A DNA stretch of 64,000 nt from Candidatus Poribacteria bacterium. Lineage in GTDB: Bacteria > Poribacteria > WGA-4E > WGA-3G. The first letter of the stretch is position 1. The number at the start of each line of letters is the position of its first letter. This document shows positions 9,599-18,180 of this stretch, in pieces. The stretch is from positions 1 to 64,000 of the forward strand of contig JAPOZO010000011.1 of NCBI GenBank assembly GCA_026706025.1, written 5' to 3'. A program made the position numbers and the translations under genes. The notes below the pieces were generated by a model, which worked only from the letters and a program-made list of their open reading frames with translations, had not been told where the DNA came from and ran no database searches.

Positions 9599-11992
9599 AT
9601 GGCAGAACGTCAGTTGTCGAATGTTCCAGATATAACCGAAGATACGATCTTTGATGAAGACATTGCTGCGCTATTGAATGCCAATGGTCGTTTCCGTGAT
9701 ATTGCGACGATATTGCTCCGCAATGCGCTCTCGAAAGCGATGCTGCACGCCCAAGCGCGGGATCCGGCAGACAGTGAACTGGTTACGGGGCTGACGCAAT
9801 ATTGGGTCAATACCGAAAGCAAAGCCCGTTTTATCTCTGTAGCAGGTGCGGACTGGGTAGATGTCACACCGACAGCTACGAACACGCGACTCACAGACGA
9901 AGAGCTTCAAGACAAAATAGCAGCGTTTCTCGCCGAAGGTAGTAATGTCACGTTGACCTATGATGATGAAGCTGGCACATTGACGATCTCCGCGACAGGA
10001 ACAGACAGTGGCAGTGGCTTAACAGCAGAACAAGTGCGAGATATAGTTGCGGCATTTATCCAGGGTGGAACAAATGTAACAGTTAACCATGATGATGACA
10101 ACGATACCTTTACGATCGAGGCAACGGATACGAACACGCAACTCACGGACGAAGAATTTCAGGACAAGCTCAATTCGCTGATCACGGCTGGCAGCAATAT
10201 CACTATTGATTATGATGACGACGCGAATACCTTTACGATCTCTGCAACAGATGGTGGCTTAGCAGCGGTTGCGACCGATGAGACACTTCAAGGCGACGGG
10301 ACTGCGGAAAGTCCGCTCGGTGTTGTCTCAAGTTCAAGTGAAGCATCAGGCGAAGTGGGTCGAATCCTGTCAATCGGCAGCTACACACTCGGCATAAGCA
10401 CAACGCCTGCTGCAGAGCATGCGGGTTACACCGGTGGGAATCTCTATATCCATACGACGGCTTCTGACGGTGATAAGTCAACGATTCTTGCGAGTCTATC
10501 ACAAGGCGATTACATCCATATCGGCACGGAAGCGATAGTGGAGATTGTATCAGCACCGTCATCCGCATCGAGTATCTATACGCTCACTGTGGCGGTCTTA
10601 GACGGCGAAGTGCCAACGTCTGAGAGTCATACACTCTACTATATCAAAGAGAACCGGGCCTTAATCGCGGGTGCGGTACACGGCTTCAATATCGCCAATG
10701 GTGCGGTGTTGCTTGCGCACTTGGCATCAGAAGTGCTAACGAACTGGCTCTCGGCAGTCGCGACGGATAGCAGTCTTGACGGTGATGGCACATCCGGGAG
10801 TGCGTTAGGGATTGCCGATGGGGGTGTTCTTGCCGCACACCTCGATGCCCAAGCGATTAAAGCAAATGGTCCAACAGTGCTTGGCAGTTGGAGGCGTGAT
10901 GGATCAAACGGTGGCAATTCAGGCAGTTTTCAAGTGTTTAGGTCGTTGGGTGCAGCTCAGTTATACATCAACGCAACCGATGCTGACGGCACAAACAGAC
11001 AAACAGAATTACTGGCACTGCGAAGCGGTGATAAACTTTCAGTTGCCGGAACGCTTTTGACGCTCACAGCCACACCTACAGGCAGCAACGCAATAGCGAT
11101 TTTGGGTACATGGCCCGGTGATACGATTCCGCCTACGACGACGGGTGAAACCTACACGATCATCAACATCAGCCGTGACATCCTCGCAATAAACGAAAGA
11201 AGAACTGGGACATTCCTTGGGGTCGATGAAAACTTAAATCTGATATGGGGGACACCTCAGGCGGGGCAACAAGACGACTCGGGTGACGCAGCAGCAGACA
11301 TCAACAGTGGCACTTACACGGTTTTAGGGGATTGGGAACGCGGTTCTGCGAGCCTCCCCGATACGGGGAAGTATTACACGGAAGCATCGAGCGTGGTGTT
11401 GAATCCGACCGATGCCAATGGTATGGCGCGCGGAGATGTGATTCAGACCCTCGGCGTTGGCGATCGTATCCAGTTCGACAGAATAAACGCCTTTGTACTG
11501 AGTGCGGTGCCGACGAATGTCAATGGCTGGTCGATGTCGGGGTCATGGGTAAAGACGTGGAGTGCCGGAGACTTTGATGGCGAACATCCGCTGTATCTGA
11601 TCAAGAAGAACAACGTCGTGGTTCGCAATAATGTTGTGCCGGGTCGTTTTTTGAAGTTGAATGATGATTTGGAGATAGAGGCAAACGATCCTGCAGACAG
11701 TCTCGAAACGATTTGGGAAGGTGAGTTCACATCTGCCACAACTGGCAGGCAATCCTTGAACGCAGGCAAAAAGTTTTCCGGTTATACGCACGTTATCTTT
11801 AATTATTCGGGTATCAATCGCCGTAATCTCTGGACGGTTCCTGTTGCGTTATGGGATGCGCTCAACGCGACAGAGTTCGGTAATCGCGATGCGCGTCTCG
11901 CACTTACGCATCGAAGTGACACAGAATTTGAGTTGGCTGCAGGCGATAGTGGTATCACACTCTATAAAATTTACGGCTATAAAGGTGTATAG
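9599..11992 (+). CDS. tail fibre protein with tandem beta repeats
   Basis: This is a 797-residue fibre-like protein. From about residue 94 it has three tandem units of roughly 45 residues, each of the form LTDEELQDKI...GSNVTLTYDDEAGTLTISAT. This helix-plus-hairpin repeat is common in phage fibre shafts. Later parts are Gly/Ser/Thr-rich with repeated YYIKENRA/YLIKKNNVV-type modules (about residues 345 and 670), and the C-terminus is a compact beta domain likely to bind the receptor. It uses TAG, with the next ATG immediately after. Receptor specificity cannot be read from sequence. Confidence 0.75.
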   Translation: MAERQLSNVPDITEDTIFDEDIAALLNANGRFRDIATILLRNALSKAMLHAQARDPADSELVTGLTQYWVNTESKARFISVAGADWVDVTPTATNTRLTDEELQDKIAAFLAEGSNVTLTYDDEAGTLTISATGTDSGSGLTAEQVRDIVAAFIQGGTNVTVNHDDDNDTFTIEATDTNTQLTDEEFQDKLNSLITAGSNITIDYDDDANTFTISATDGGLAAVATDETLQGDGTAESPLGVVSSSSEASGEVGRILSIGSYTLGISTTPAAEHAGYTGGNLYIHTTASDGDKSTILASLSQGDYIHIGTEAIVEIVSAPSSASSIYTLTVAVLDGEVPTSESHTLYYIKENRALIAGAVHGFNIANGAVLLAHLASEVLTNWLSAVATDSSLDGDGTSGSALGIADGGVLAAHLDAQAIKANGPTVLGSWRRDGSNGGNSGSFQVFRSLGAAQLYINATDADGTNRQTELLALRSGDKLSVAGTLLTLTATPTGSNAIAILGTWPGDTIPPTTTGETYTIINISRDILAINERRTGTFLGVDENLNLIWGTPQAGQQDDSGDAAADINSGTYTVLGDWERGSASLPDTGKYYTEASSVVLNPTDANGMARGDVIQTLGVGDRIQFDRINAFVLSAVPTNVNGWSMSGSWVKTWSAGDFDGEHPLYLIKKNNVVVRNNVVPGRFLKLNDDLEIEANDPADSLETIWEGEFTSATTGRQSLNAGKKFSGYTHVIFNYSGINRRNLWTVPVALWDALNATEFGNRDARLALTHRSDTEFELAAGDSGITLYKIYGYKGV

Positions 11993-12940
11993 ATGGCAGC
12001 GAAAATCCATCTCAATTTTGTCAGGAAAGCGGATATTTCAGGTGAAATTGATGAAATCAGACGTATCCATTTAGATACAAACTGTAAGCGCGTACATATC
12101 CGCGAAGACGACTCATTTCACGATGAGGTCATCACGCGGCAGTATGATTTTCAGAATGCAGCACAGACAGAGGGCAGTGTTCAAGTGCCGCGTCCTGGTT
12201 ATTCTGACAATATCTATCGGTATATGATAGACGCGGATGACGTACTACATCTGTGGATATGTTGTGCGGTTCCGTTAAACACACCTTTGCCTGTTCCTGA
12301 CTATCAGATAAAAGAGTTTTCAGGCTCTGGAACAAAGACAGTCTGGCTTGCCAATGGTGAGCAAGATAGCATAGTTTTGGGTGGCTCTGCGCCCGGATGG
12401 GTACCCGGAGCATTGACAGAACAGGAAAAAAAGGATCGTACTATCACGGCGGTCAAGGCATGGCGTGCGAGAAAAAAAGCGTGGCTCTTAGAGTCGCCAG
12501 AATATGCGGATCTCATACCCGAAATTACGAAACACTTAGGCTACTGGTTGAGAGCGGCGGACTATGCAATCAAAGTAGAATTCACAAAAAAGGTCGATGG
12601 CGATAATGACGCTTATGATTGGCCAATCATTGAAGCGATAGCGAAAGAGATGACGAAAGGCCCGTTATCGTTAGATCCTGATGGTGATGGTGCTTACAAT
12701 GTGGAATTCTTCCAAGCGTTTCGCGGATTGATTTATGGGTCAACAGTAGTACCAATCGTACCCGCACACCCGAACGGTCCCTCACAAGGCGTTTTATGGC
12801 TCAACACAGGAACAACATGGGCATCAGCGGCTGATGTTGAACGTCAAACATTCACTTATAGTCTCATGGAAACGCAAAGCACTCGCTACGCGGGATTAAG
12901 TGCAACTTATATTTCGACACACGAATATTGGAGTTCATAA
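11993..12940 (+). CDS. hypothetical tail-associated protein
   Basis: The protein has 315 residues, with a mixed N-terminus and a Trp/Lys-rich middle (TAVKAWRARKKAWLLESPEY). Its C-terminus is Gly/Ser/Thr-rich. It starts directly after the fibre stop and ends in a TAATG overlap with the next gene, so it is part of one translationally coupled fibre operon. No family recognised; a fibre accessory or receptor-binding subunit is plausible. Confidence 0.6.
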   Translation: MAAKIHLNFVRKADISGEIDEIRRIHLDTNCKRVHIREDDSFHDEVITRQYDFQNAAQTEGSVQVPRPGYSDNIYRYMIDADDVLHLWICCAVPLNTPLPVPDYQIKEFSGSGTKTVWLANGEQDSIVLGGSAPGWVPGALTEQEKKDRTITAVKAWRARKKAWLLESPEYADLIPEITKHLGYWLRAADYAIKVEFTKKVDGDNDAYDWPIIEAIAKEMTKGPLSLDPDGDGAYNVEFFQAFRGLIYGSTVVPIVPAHPNGPSQGVLWLNTGTTWASAADVERQTFTYSLMETQSTRYAGLSATYISTHEYWSS

Positions 12941-13893
12941 TGGTAGAAATAGCAGGGTATCAAGTTATTAAAAAACCTGAATTTACAGGCAAGATATTGA
13001 AGGCGGTATTTGTTTCAGTCTCTGAGCTAAGAGTTAAGGCAGATTTCGGTGGAAACGTAGAAGTCTATGGATTTGACTTTTCCAAATATATAAAGCCTAT
13101 TGACTACAGAACAGATGCCGTCGATGCATTAATCAGTGCAATTCGTCCAGAAGGCACACATACGGTTTGCGAATTCGAGTGGGATGCGTGTGTTATAAGA
13201 TTAAAGGCACTCCCCGATATTCCAAACTACTTCTGTCTTGCTGATGGTGAAACCGAAACCTTGGATGACATGGGTGTAGATGTAGAATACTTCGCGCCCG
13301 GCGCGGAAACCGGTGTTCAGTTCTATGATCGACTGATGCCATCTCTGCATGAAGCCGCGAAGTCATATCTCGATCAGCATATTCCGACCGCGGAGATTGC
13401 TGGCAATTCGCGAGGTGTTCACGCAACGACTCGCAGCTCTGCAAGCAAGATCCATGCGGACACGACTGCCAACGCATTCCGTTTGCCGATCGGTTTCGCT
13501 GCGAGGCAACTCGACTGCCACCGTCAAGGTAAAGGGCACATCTTATCGCGAACAGACACAGAGAAACTTGTCAAGGACATCCACGAGGTCTTCACAAAAG
13601 ACGACGCATGGTGGGAGCATCACTACGGGCACGATGTTCGGTATTGGAACAAGTACCATAATGCCCGGCAGGTGCTTTTGACAACGCCTGATGGCACGGT
13701 AGAGTCGATCTATGACATCGATGCGAATATCCGTAAGAACCTACCGAAGACGGACCGCGACAATACCGAACTCATTACGCAGCAGGGTGAAGCCGAATTC
13801 CATAGTCTCGCAACCGACTATTTCACGAAAGCACTCTATGGACCGCGCGACCCTGTAACAAAACGCACACTGACCTTTAAGGAGAAGACGTAA
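12940..13893 (+). CDS. hypothetical tail-associated protein
   Basis: The protein has 317 residues. The start is the ATG within TAATG; a TTG 12 nt upstream is less likely. The N-terminal half has alternating beta segments (ELRVKADFGGNVEVYGFDFS). The C-terminal half is helical and His-rich (DAWWEHHYGHDVRYWNKYHN) and could hold metal or interact with a partner. It is coupled on both sides by stop/start overlaps. Unknown function. Confidence 0.6.
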   Translation: MVEIAGYQVIKKPEFTGKILKAVFVSVSELRVKADFGGNVEVYGFDFSKYIKPIDYRTDAVDALISAIRPEGTHTVCEFEWDACVIRLKALPDIPNYFCLADGETETLDDMGVDVEYFAPGAETGVQFYDRLMPSLHEAAKSYLDQHIPTAEIAGNSRGVHATTRSSASKIHADTTANAFRLPIGFAARQLDCHRQGKGHILSRTDTEKLVKDIHEVFTKDDAWWEHHYGHDVRYWNKYHNARQVLLTTPDGTVESIYDIDANIRKNLPKTDRDNTELITQQGEAEFHSLATDYFTKALYGPRDPVTKRTLTFKEKT

Positions 13894-14252
13894 TGCCAGA
13901 ACAACACACTATTGCTGTCCAATTCGATGTCGTGCAACCCGCTGCGCCAACGATAACGATAGATGGCGATAACATCATCGAAGCGGTGATCGGTCGGAGT
14001 CAAGAGTACGATATGACGTTTACACGGGGGCAACCGCCGATTACTGAGGCACAGTTACGGAACATAGAGCTACAGCTCTTTACGGATGCGGAACGTGCAG
14101 ATCGTCTCGGTGCGGAAGATGAGGATGCCTACACGTATGAGGTTCGCGACATAGATATGGATGCGGGGACGGCGAAACTCAATCTCACAGTCAATACGGG
14201 TGTAGCCGCGCGGACGTTATACGCCTCGATCCTCATTGAGCAGGGAACGTAA
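13893..14252 (+). CDS. small beta-sandwich tail protein
   Basis: This 119-residue protein has the strand pattern of an Ig-like or beta-sandwich domain (TIAVQFDVVQPAAPTITIDG, TAKLNLTVNTGVAARTLYAS). It is joined by TAATG overlaps to both neighbours. Such small beta-sandwich proteins in fibre operons often decorate or join fibres. No specific family recognised. Confidence 0.6.
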   Translation: MPEQHTIAVQFDVVQPAAPTITIDGDNIIEAVIGRSQEYDMTFTRGQPPITEAQLRNIELQLFTDAERADRLGAEDEDAYTYEVRDIDMDAGTAKLNLTVNTGVAARTLYASILIEQGT

Positions 14253-14542
14253 TGTCAAATGTCTATATTCCGCTTCTGCTTCATCTTCTATACCCCGTGC
14301 CGTCAGTGGTACTACGTCAAGCACAGAATCATGTCGTTATCGTAACGTTTTCCGAACGTGTGGTGAACTTCACGGAAGTCGGCATCACGACAGACGGAAC
14401 GATCGCAGACTTCACAGGTAACGGATTTGAGTTTTGCGTGATTTTTGAGAACGCCACTTACGCGCACGTGCGATCGGGCGTAGCTGTGAGCGAAAATAAC
14501 CAACCGAACACCGAAAGCAATAGGTTGACTTTAAATGCCTGA
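14252..14542 (+). CDS. small hypothetical fibre-module protein
   Basis: The protein has 96 residues, with a hydrophobic N-terminus (NVYIPLLLHLLYPVPSVVL) followed by short beta strands. It starts in a TAATG overlap and overlaps the next start by 8 nt. The hydrophobic stretch contains two prolines and is too irregular for a clear TM. Unknown function. Confidence 0.55.
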   Translation: MSNVYIPLLLHLLYPVPSVVLRQAQNHVVIVTFSERVVNFTEVGITTDGTIADFTGNGFEFCVIFENATYAHVRSGVAVSENNQPNTESNRLTLNA

Positions 14543-16013
14543 TTATGTAGATGTTGTCCGCTTGGATGTCAGAGCCAATAGAGTGCCGACAGTCAGTGTG
14601 CCGTCTCTGGTAACACTTCACGAAGGACAGAACACACTCTTTGATGTTTCTATAAACACAGGGTATCCACGAGCGACCTCGTTGACCTTCTCTCTGAGAA
14701 ATGCTAACAACAATCCTGTATCGCAGGGCGGAAGTAACCCGACGATTACGGCGATTGACACACTCAGCGAGGTTGATGGAGACAACGTTCAGGCGGGTCT
14801 GACGCATCGGGTCAATGCGCCGACACTGCCGGGTGATTCACCTGTCTATGTGGACTGGTTGGTAACTTTCACGATCACATCCTCGGAAGGTTCAGATACA
14901 GCGACGACCCGGATTCGGGTGTATCAGTCTGTGGCAGCGACGCTGAGTTTCCCGGAGAATGTCTCAGCGTATGAGCAGACAGATTTTTCGTCATCTGATC
15001 TGATGTATAACGCGGGTTCACCGGTCGCGACCGAGATTCGGCATTCGTTTCACAACTCATTGGCAGATGCGCGTTCAGGTGCCAACCCTCGGACAAGCGG
15101 CAGACCCTCGGTGAGTATTTCTCCGACCTCGCAAGCGTTAGCGAATTTGGCGGGTCAGAGTATCCGTGTCCGCAATGGGACCCTGAATTACGGGTCAGCG
15201 TTGCCTGCGGTTTCAGGAGATACACGGTGGTATGGAAGGCTGGAAATCGTTCAGAACGGTTCGGTTGTTGATTCTACAGCATATACACTCACAATCCTGA
15301 ATGCCGTTACGCCGTCTCTTGTGATTACCAGCGGTTTTGCTATCGAAGGCACACGTGCGATTACACCGATAACTTATACGGCAGGTGCGCCGTATGCGGA
15401 TCGGTTCAGTATTGTCGGTTTTTACAACTCTCAGTCTGACGCACAGAACAATCGTAACCGTTTGACGAGTGCGGATGGTATCCCTTCAGCGATCCAGTGG
15501 GCTCCGGCGACACCTTCAGAAGCGACAGGCACGCAGCACGGGTTTTTGTATTATACCTTACCGTATGTAAGTGCGGATAAACGTTTATGGGGCTTAGCAC
15601 GCATTGAGCGTGACAGGGAGGACGGTCAACAAGGCGTAGATTATTGGCAAACGACTTTTTATGTCGATGTCCTCAACCGCGTGCCTGCAGAAATCGACGT
15701 TCAGGAAATCATCACAATGGACGAAGAATCGACAATGATGGTGATGTTCACGTACACACGAGGTGTGCCAGCCGCAAGAGGTTTTGGTGTCAGTATCCAT
15801 GAAAGTCAGTCAGATGCCGATAACAACCGCAATGCTGTCATGGACACCGATGATCCGCGTATAACGCTTTCTGACTACGATAACACAGGTAGCCAAACAG
15901 CACAAAAAACAGGAACCGCAACGATTGTAACCCCGGATATAGGTAACAGGGATAGGAGCTGGTATCCTCGATTCTATATGGATGCGGATGTGATACCACC
16001 AGATCCAAGCTGA
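14535..16013 (+). CDS. modular fibre protein with three ~125-residue repeats
   Basis: The 492-residue protein has an N-terminal tag MPDYVDVVRLDVRANRVP, which the next gene echoes. Three domains then follow, each carrying a loop of the type HNSLADARSG (about residue 172), YNSQSDAQNNRNRL (about 296) and HESQSDADNNRNAV (about 420). The even spacing points to three related beta-sandwich modules, as in phage Ig-like fibre domains. It overlaps the next gene by one base (TGATG). The variation between modules suggests receptor-adhesion domains; binding partners are unknown. Confidence 0.68.
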   Translation: MPDYVDVVRLDVRANRVPTVSVPSLVTLHEGQNTLFDVSINTGYPRATSLTFSLRNANNNPVSQGGSNPTITAIDTLSEVDGDNVQAGLTHRVNAPTLPGDSPVYVDWLVTFTITSSEGSDTATTRIRVYQSVAATLSFPENVSAYEQTDFSSSDLMYNAGSPVATEIRHSFHNSLADARSGANPRTSGRPSVSISPTSQALANLAGQSIRVRNGTLNYGSALPAVSGDTRWYGRLEIVQNGSVVDSTAYTLTILNAVTPSLVITSGFAIEGTRAITPITYTAGAPYADRFSIVGFYNSQSDAQNNRNRLTSADGIPSAIQWAPATPSEATGTQHGFLYYTLPYVSADKRLWGLARIERDREDGQQGVDYWQTTFYVDVLNRVPAEIDVQEIITMDEESTMMVMFTYTRGVPAARGFGVSIHESQSDADNNRNAVMDTDDPRITLSDYDNTGSQTAQKTGTATIVTPDIGNRDRSWYPRFYMDADVIPPDPS

Positions 16014-17071
16014 TGCCAGATTATTATGATATTTGTGAGCTTCGCGTCCGAGCAACGGATCCCGCAGTGCCGATCGTCTGGTCTGAGCTGCCGGACATCG
16101 TTCGTGAGGACGGAAATGAGCGTCAGGTTCGGTCGCGGCAATATGTCAACGAGCCGCGATCGGAGACGCGGTTTCGACTCGCATCAGGGTACACACTGCC
16201 AGATGGCTGGTCTTATCGTGGCGGTGGCGTGTTACGCTACCGAGCGATCTTAGGGCAAACTGTCAGTTTACGGTTTACAGCAACACGCGATGACGTGCCG
16301 GATGTCGATTCTAACGAGTTCACGATCTCAAGAGAAGTCGCATTTGTGTCTCGGCTGGTGCCGAATCGAGTCAACTTCGCCCTCGCTTTCAACAATGCGA
16401 CGCAACGCGTGTATGTGTTCAATGCGACAGAACCCGCGATCAACCCTGTCAGGCACTTCATCGCAGTGTTCGACATCAACGGCACTGAACAGTTATCAGA
16501 GAGCCTTGAAATCTCGGACATCAATCCGGCTGCAATGAACGGTGGTGCCTGGGACGGCTCGTATTTCTGGGCAGTAGGGCATTTTACCTCTGACGGTGGC
16601 GAACTTCGCAAGATAACGACTGCGGGTGTCTTGGAGGCGACGTACACCTACTCAGGTGGGTTCATTGAGTCGATCGCTTATGACGGCTCGCATATCTGGG
16701 GACTCGATATTAGAACGCGCAAGTTGCGGAAATTCACAACTGCTGGTGTTGAGCAAACAGCCTCAGCGATCACGTTGCCAGCCGCAGCAACGACAAACGA
16801 TATGTCGGGCTATTACTTCGGTATAGGACAGTATGGACTGACGTATGCGGATGGACACTGGTGGATACCGCAGAACCATTTCACCGGTGGCAATGAACGG
16901 ATATTTTGTTGCACGCCTGCGGGTGTGCGAGTTCAGAGCCGGGATGTTGAAGTCGTCAATGGCGTTGCGGGTGTGACTTACAATCCGACGACAGACAATC
17001 TCTGGTGGATTTATGACAGAACGGATACAGACGGCAGCCGGTATGGGGTTCTCGAAGCACAGCAGATATAG
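16013..17071 (+). CDS. fibre-tip / beta-propeller-like protein
   Basis: The 352-residue protein starts MPDYYDICELRVRATDP, clearly related to the N-terminus of the preceding fibre gene. This suggests both dock to the same partner through a shared tag. The rest has propeller-like blades with recurring aromatic Asp-Gly-Ser units: WDGSYFWAVG, YDGSHIWGLD, YADGHWWIPQ, YNPTTDNLWWIYD. A beta-propeller at the end of a fibre operon would fit a receptor- or glycan-binding tip; binding is inference. Confidence 0.62.
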   Translation: MPDYYDICELRVRATDPAVPIVWSELPDIVREDGNERQVRSRQYVNEPRSETRFRLASGYTLPDGWSYRGGGVLRYRAILGQTVSLRFTATRDDVPDVDSNEFTISREVAFVSRLVPNRVNFALAFNNATQRVYVFNATEPAINPVRHFIAVFDINGTEQLSESLEISDINPAAMNGGAWDGSYFWAVGHFTSDGGELRKITTAGVLEATYTYSGGFIESIAYDGSHIWGLDIRTRKLRKFTTAGVEQTASAITLPAAATTNDMSGYYFGIGQYGLTYADGHWWIPQNHFTGGNERIFCCTPAGVRVQSRDVEVVNGVAGVTYNPTTDNLWWIYDRTDTDGSRYGVLEAQQI

Positions 17072-17079
17072 GAGGAGAG

Positions 17080-17181
17080 ATGTTACATTCTGCGACAGGT
17101 AAGTTTTTCGGATGTCTATTTTGGATATTAGTGGTTGGTTGTGTGGTAGTTGGTATCCTCATTGGGTATCTCGTTTTCTAA
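17080..17181 (+). CDS. 33-residue single-TM micro-protein
   Basis: This short ORF has a near-perfect SD (GGAGGAG) 2-3 nt before ATG. It encodes a soluble N-terminus of about nine residues and then one hydrophobic helix (FFGCLFWILVVGCVVVGIL) ending in LVF. It lies at the boundary between fibre and lysis genes, where phages often encode pinholin-like or antiholin-like membrane peptides. Only SD quality, the hydrophobic helix and context support it. Confidence 0.55.
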   Translation: MLHSATGKFFGCLFWILVVGCVVVGILIGYLVF

Positions 17182-17192
17182 AAGGAGGTGAA

Positions 17193-17212
17193 GGGTAGGT
17201 CGCCACCTACCC
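17193..17212 (+). promoter_or_regulatory. RNA hairpin between SD and start codon
   Basis: A perfect 8-bp stem (GGGTAGGT with ACCTACCC, loop CGCC) lies between the SD AAAGGAGG at 17181-17188 and the next ATG at 17217. Without folding the SD would be about 28 nt away; with the stem formed the effective distance becomes about 8 nt. It may therefore position the ribosome, or act as a translational switch. Confidence 0.5.
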
Positions 17213-17216
17213 AACG

Positions 17217-17324
17217 ATGAATAAAATGCTTCAATACATAAAACGAATGTTCCGCAAGGAAAGTAACGAAAAACGCTTGAAAAAAGCGATTCTCAATGAC
17301 AGAAAGGAGGTAAAACGCAAATGA
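17217..17324 (+). CDS. 35-residue basic micro-protein
   Basis: This is a small Lys/Arg-rich helical peptide (MNKMLQYIKRMFRKESNEKR at its start) whose stop overlaps the SNase start as ATGA. Its SD is separated from it by a stable hairpin. It could be a leader peptide coupling translation of the nuclease gene, because its last codons contain the nuclease SD (AAAGGAGG). Function unknown. Confidence 0.5.
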   Translation: MNKMLQYIKRMFRKESNEKRLKKAILNDRKEVKRK

Positions 17325-17917
17325 AGTTCAGAACCCTACTGCACGCGCTCTTATTCGGTGTACTTACTGCGATCGTAGGTATTGCGATTATCTATGGTGT
17401 TCAGTGTCTTTATGGAGACCCTGAACCGCTATTCATTGATACTTACACCTGCACACTCACCGATGCGAGCGAACAGGTCTACGATGGCGACACGATCAAG
17501 GACGTGCGGGTGCTGCTCTTGAAACACCCGTTTGGCAAATGGGAATATGGCGAATACTGGCCGGGTGTGCATATCACCGAGCGCGGTGTCGAGATACAAA
17601 CAGACATCCGCATCGCCGGGATCGACACGCCAGAGAAACGCGTTTCGACAAAGAATGCTGATGGAAGTAAGCGATCGGAAGCAAGTCGTGCGCGAGAGAA
17701 AGCCGCCGCCCTTGCGAGCCGTCAGGCATTGATAGATTTACTGAAAGCCAACGACAACAAGTTCTCTATCTCCGATCCGATGGACGGTAAGTATGCCGGT
17801 CGGACGGTGGTAGATGTCGCTGTCAATGAGATGGATGTTGCAACGCTTTTGATTCAGAAAGGGCATGCCAAACCTTATGACGGCGGGACGAAACCCGATT
17901 GGGGGTGGGGACAATGA
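17321..17917 (+). CDS. membrane-anchored SNase-like thermonuclease
   Basis: The 198-residue protein has an N-terminal TM/signal anchor (residues about 5-28) followed by a staphylococcal-nuclease-type OB-fold domain. Diagnostic motifs are YDGDT (54-58), RIAGIDTPE (97-105, giving the Arg, Asp and Glu of the calcium-dependent active site) and YAGR (159-162, the second catalytic Arg). It would cut DNA or RNA to 3'-phosphate products in the periplasm or at the membrane. It lies in the lysis module, coupled to a downstream TM protein by ATGA. It may degrade host or competitor DNA, or help lysis; that part is inference. Confidence 0.85.
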   Translation: MKFRTLLHALLFGVLTAIVGIAIIYGVQCLYGDPEPLFIDTYTCTLTDASEQVYDGDTIKDVRVLLLKHPFGKWEYGEYWPGVHITERGVEIQTDIRIAGIDTPEKRVSTKNADGSKRSEASRAREKAAALASRQALIDLLKANDNKFSISDPMDGKYAGRTVVDVAVNEMDVATLLIQKGHAKPYDGGTKPDWGWGQ

Positions 17918-18180
17918 GTGAAGTGATGTGGTTTGTCTTGGTACTCGAAATTTTAGTCGGTGGTGTGCTGATCCCGATCGGCTGGAAAATATCTTCTTCG
18001 CTGACAAAGATATTTTCAAATCTGAAAACGTTCACAGGCTCGCTTCAAGAACTCTGTGGGACCATGAAAGAAGTAACCAATGAGCTGACAGATGCTCGGA
18101 TGCGAGACAAAGATGTAGAAAATAGGCTTAAGAACATCGAGAAGGAACTCGGTAAACACGTAGATAAGGTGGACAAATGA
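17914..18180 (+). CDS. TM-anchored coiled-coil protein (i-spanin-like)
   Basis: The 88-residue protein has an N-terminal TM helix (VMWFVLVLEILVGGVLIPIG) and a long coiled coil to the C-terminus (TNELTDARMRDKDVENRLKN). This architecture matches inner-membrane spanins (Rz type) and some holin-associated proteins. It starts within the nuclease stop codon (ATGA) and ends overlapping the next start. No outer-membrane lipoprotein partner (Rz1) is evident, so the spanin call is tentative. Confidence 0.55.
   Translation: MSEVMWFVLVLEILVGGVLIPIGWKISSSLTKIFSNLKTFTGSLQELCGTMKEVTNELTDARMRDKDVENRLKNIEKELGKHVDKVDK

Noticed and set aside
9599-11992. Diversity-generating retroelement target in the fibre gene
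   Set aside because: No reverse transcriptase or template repeat is present in the window.
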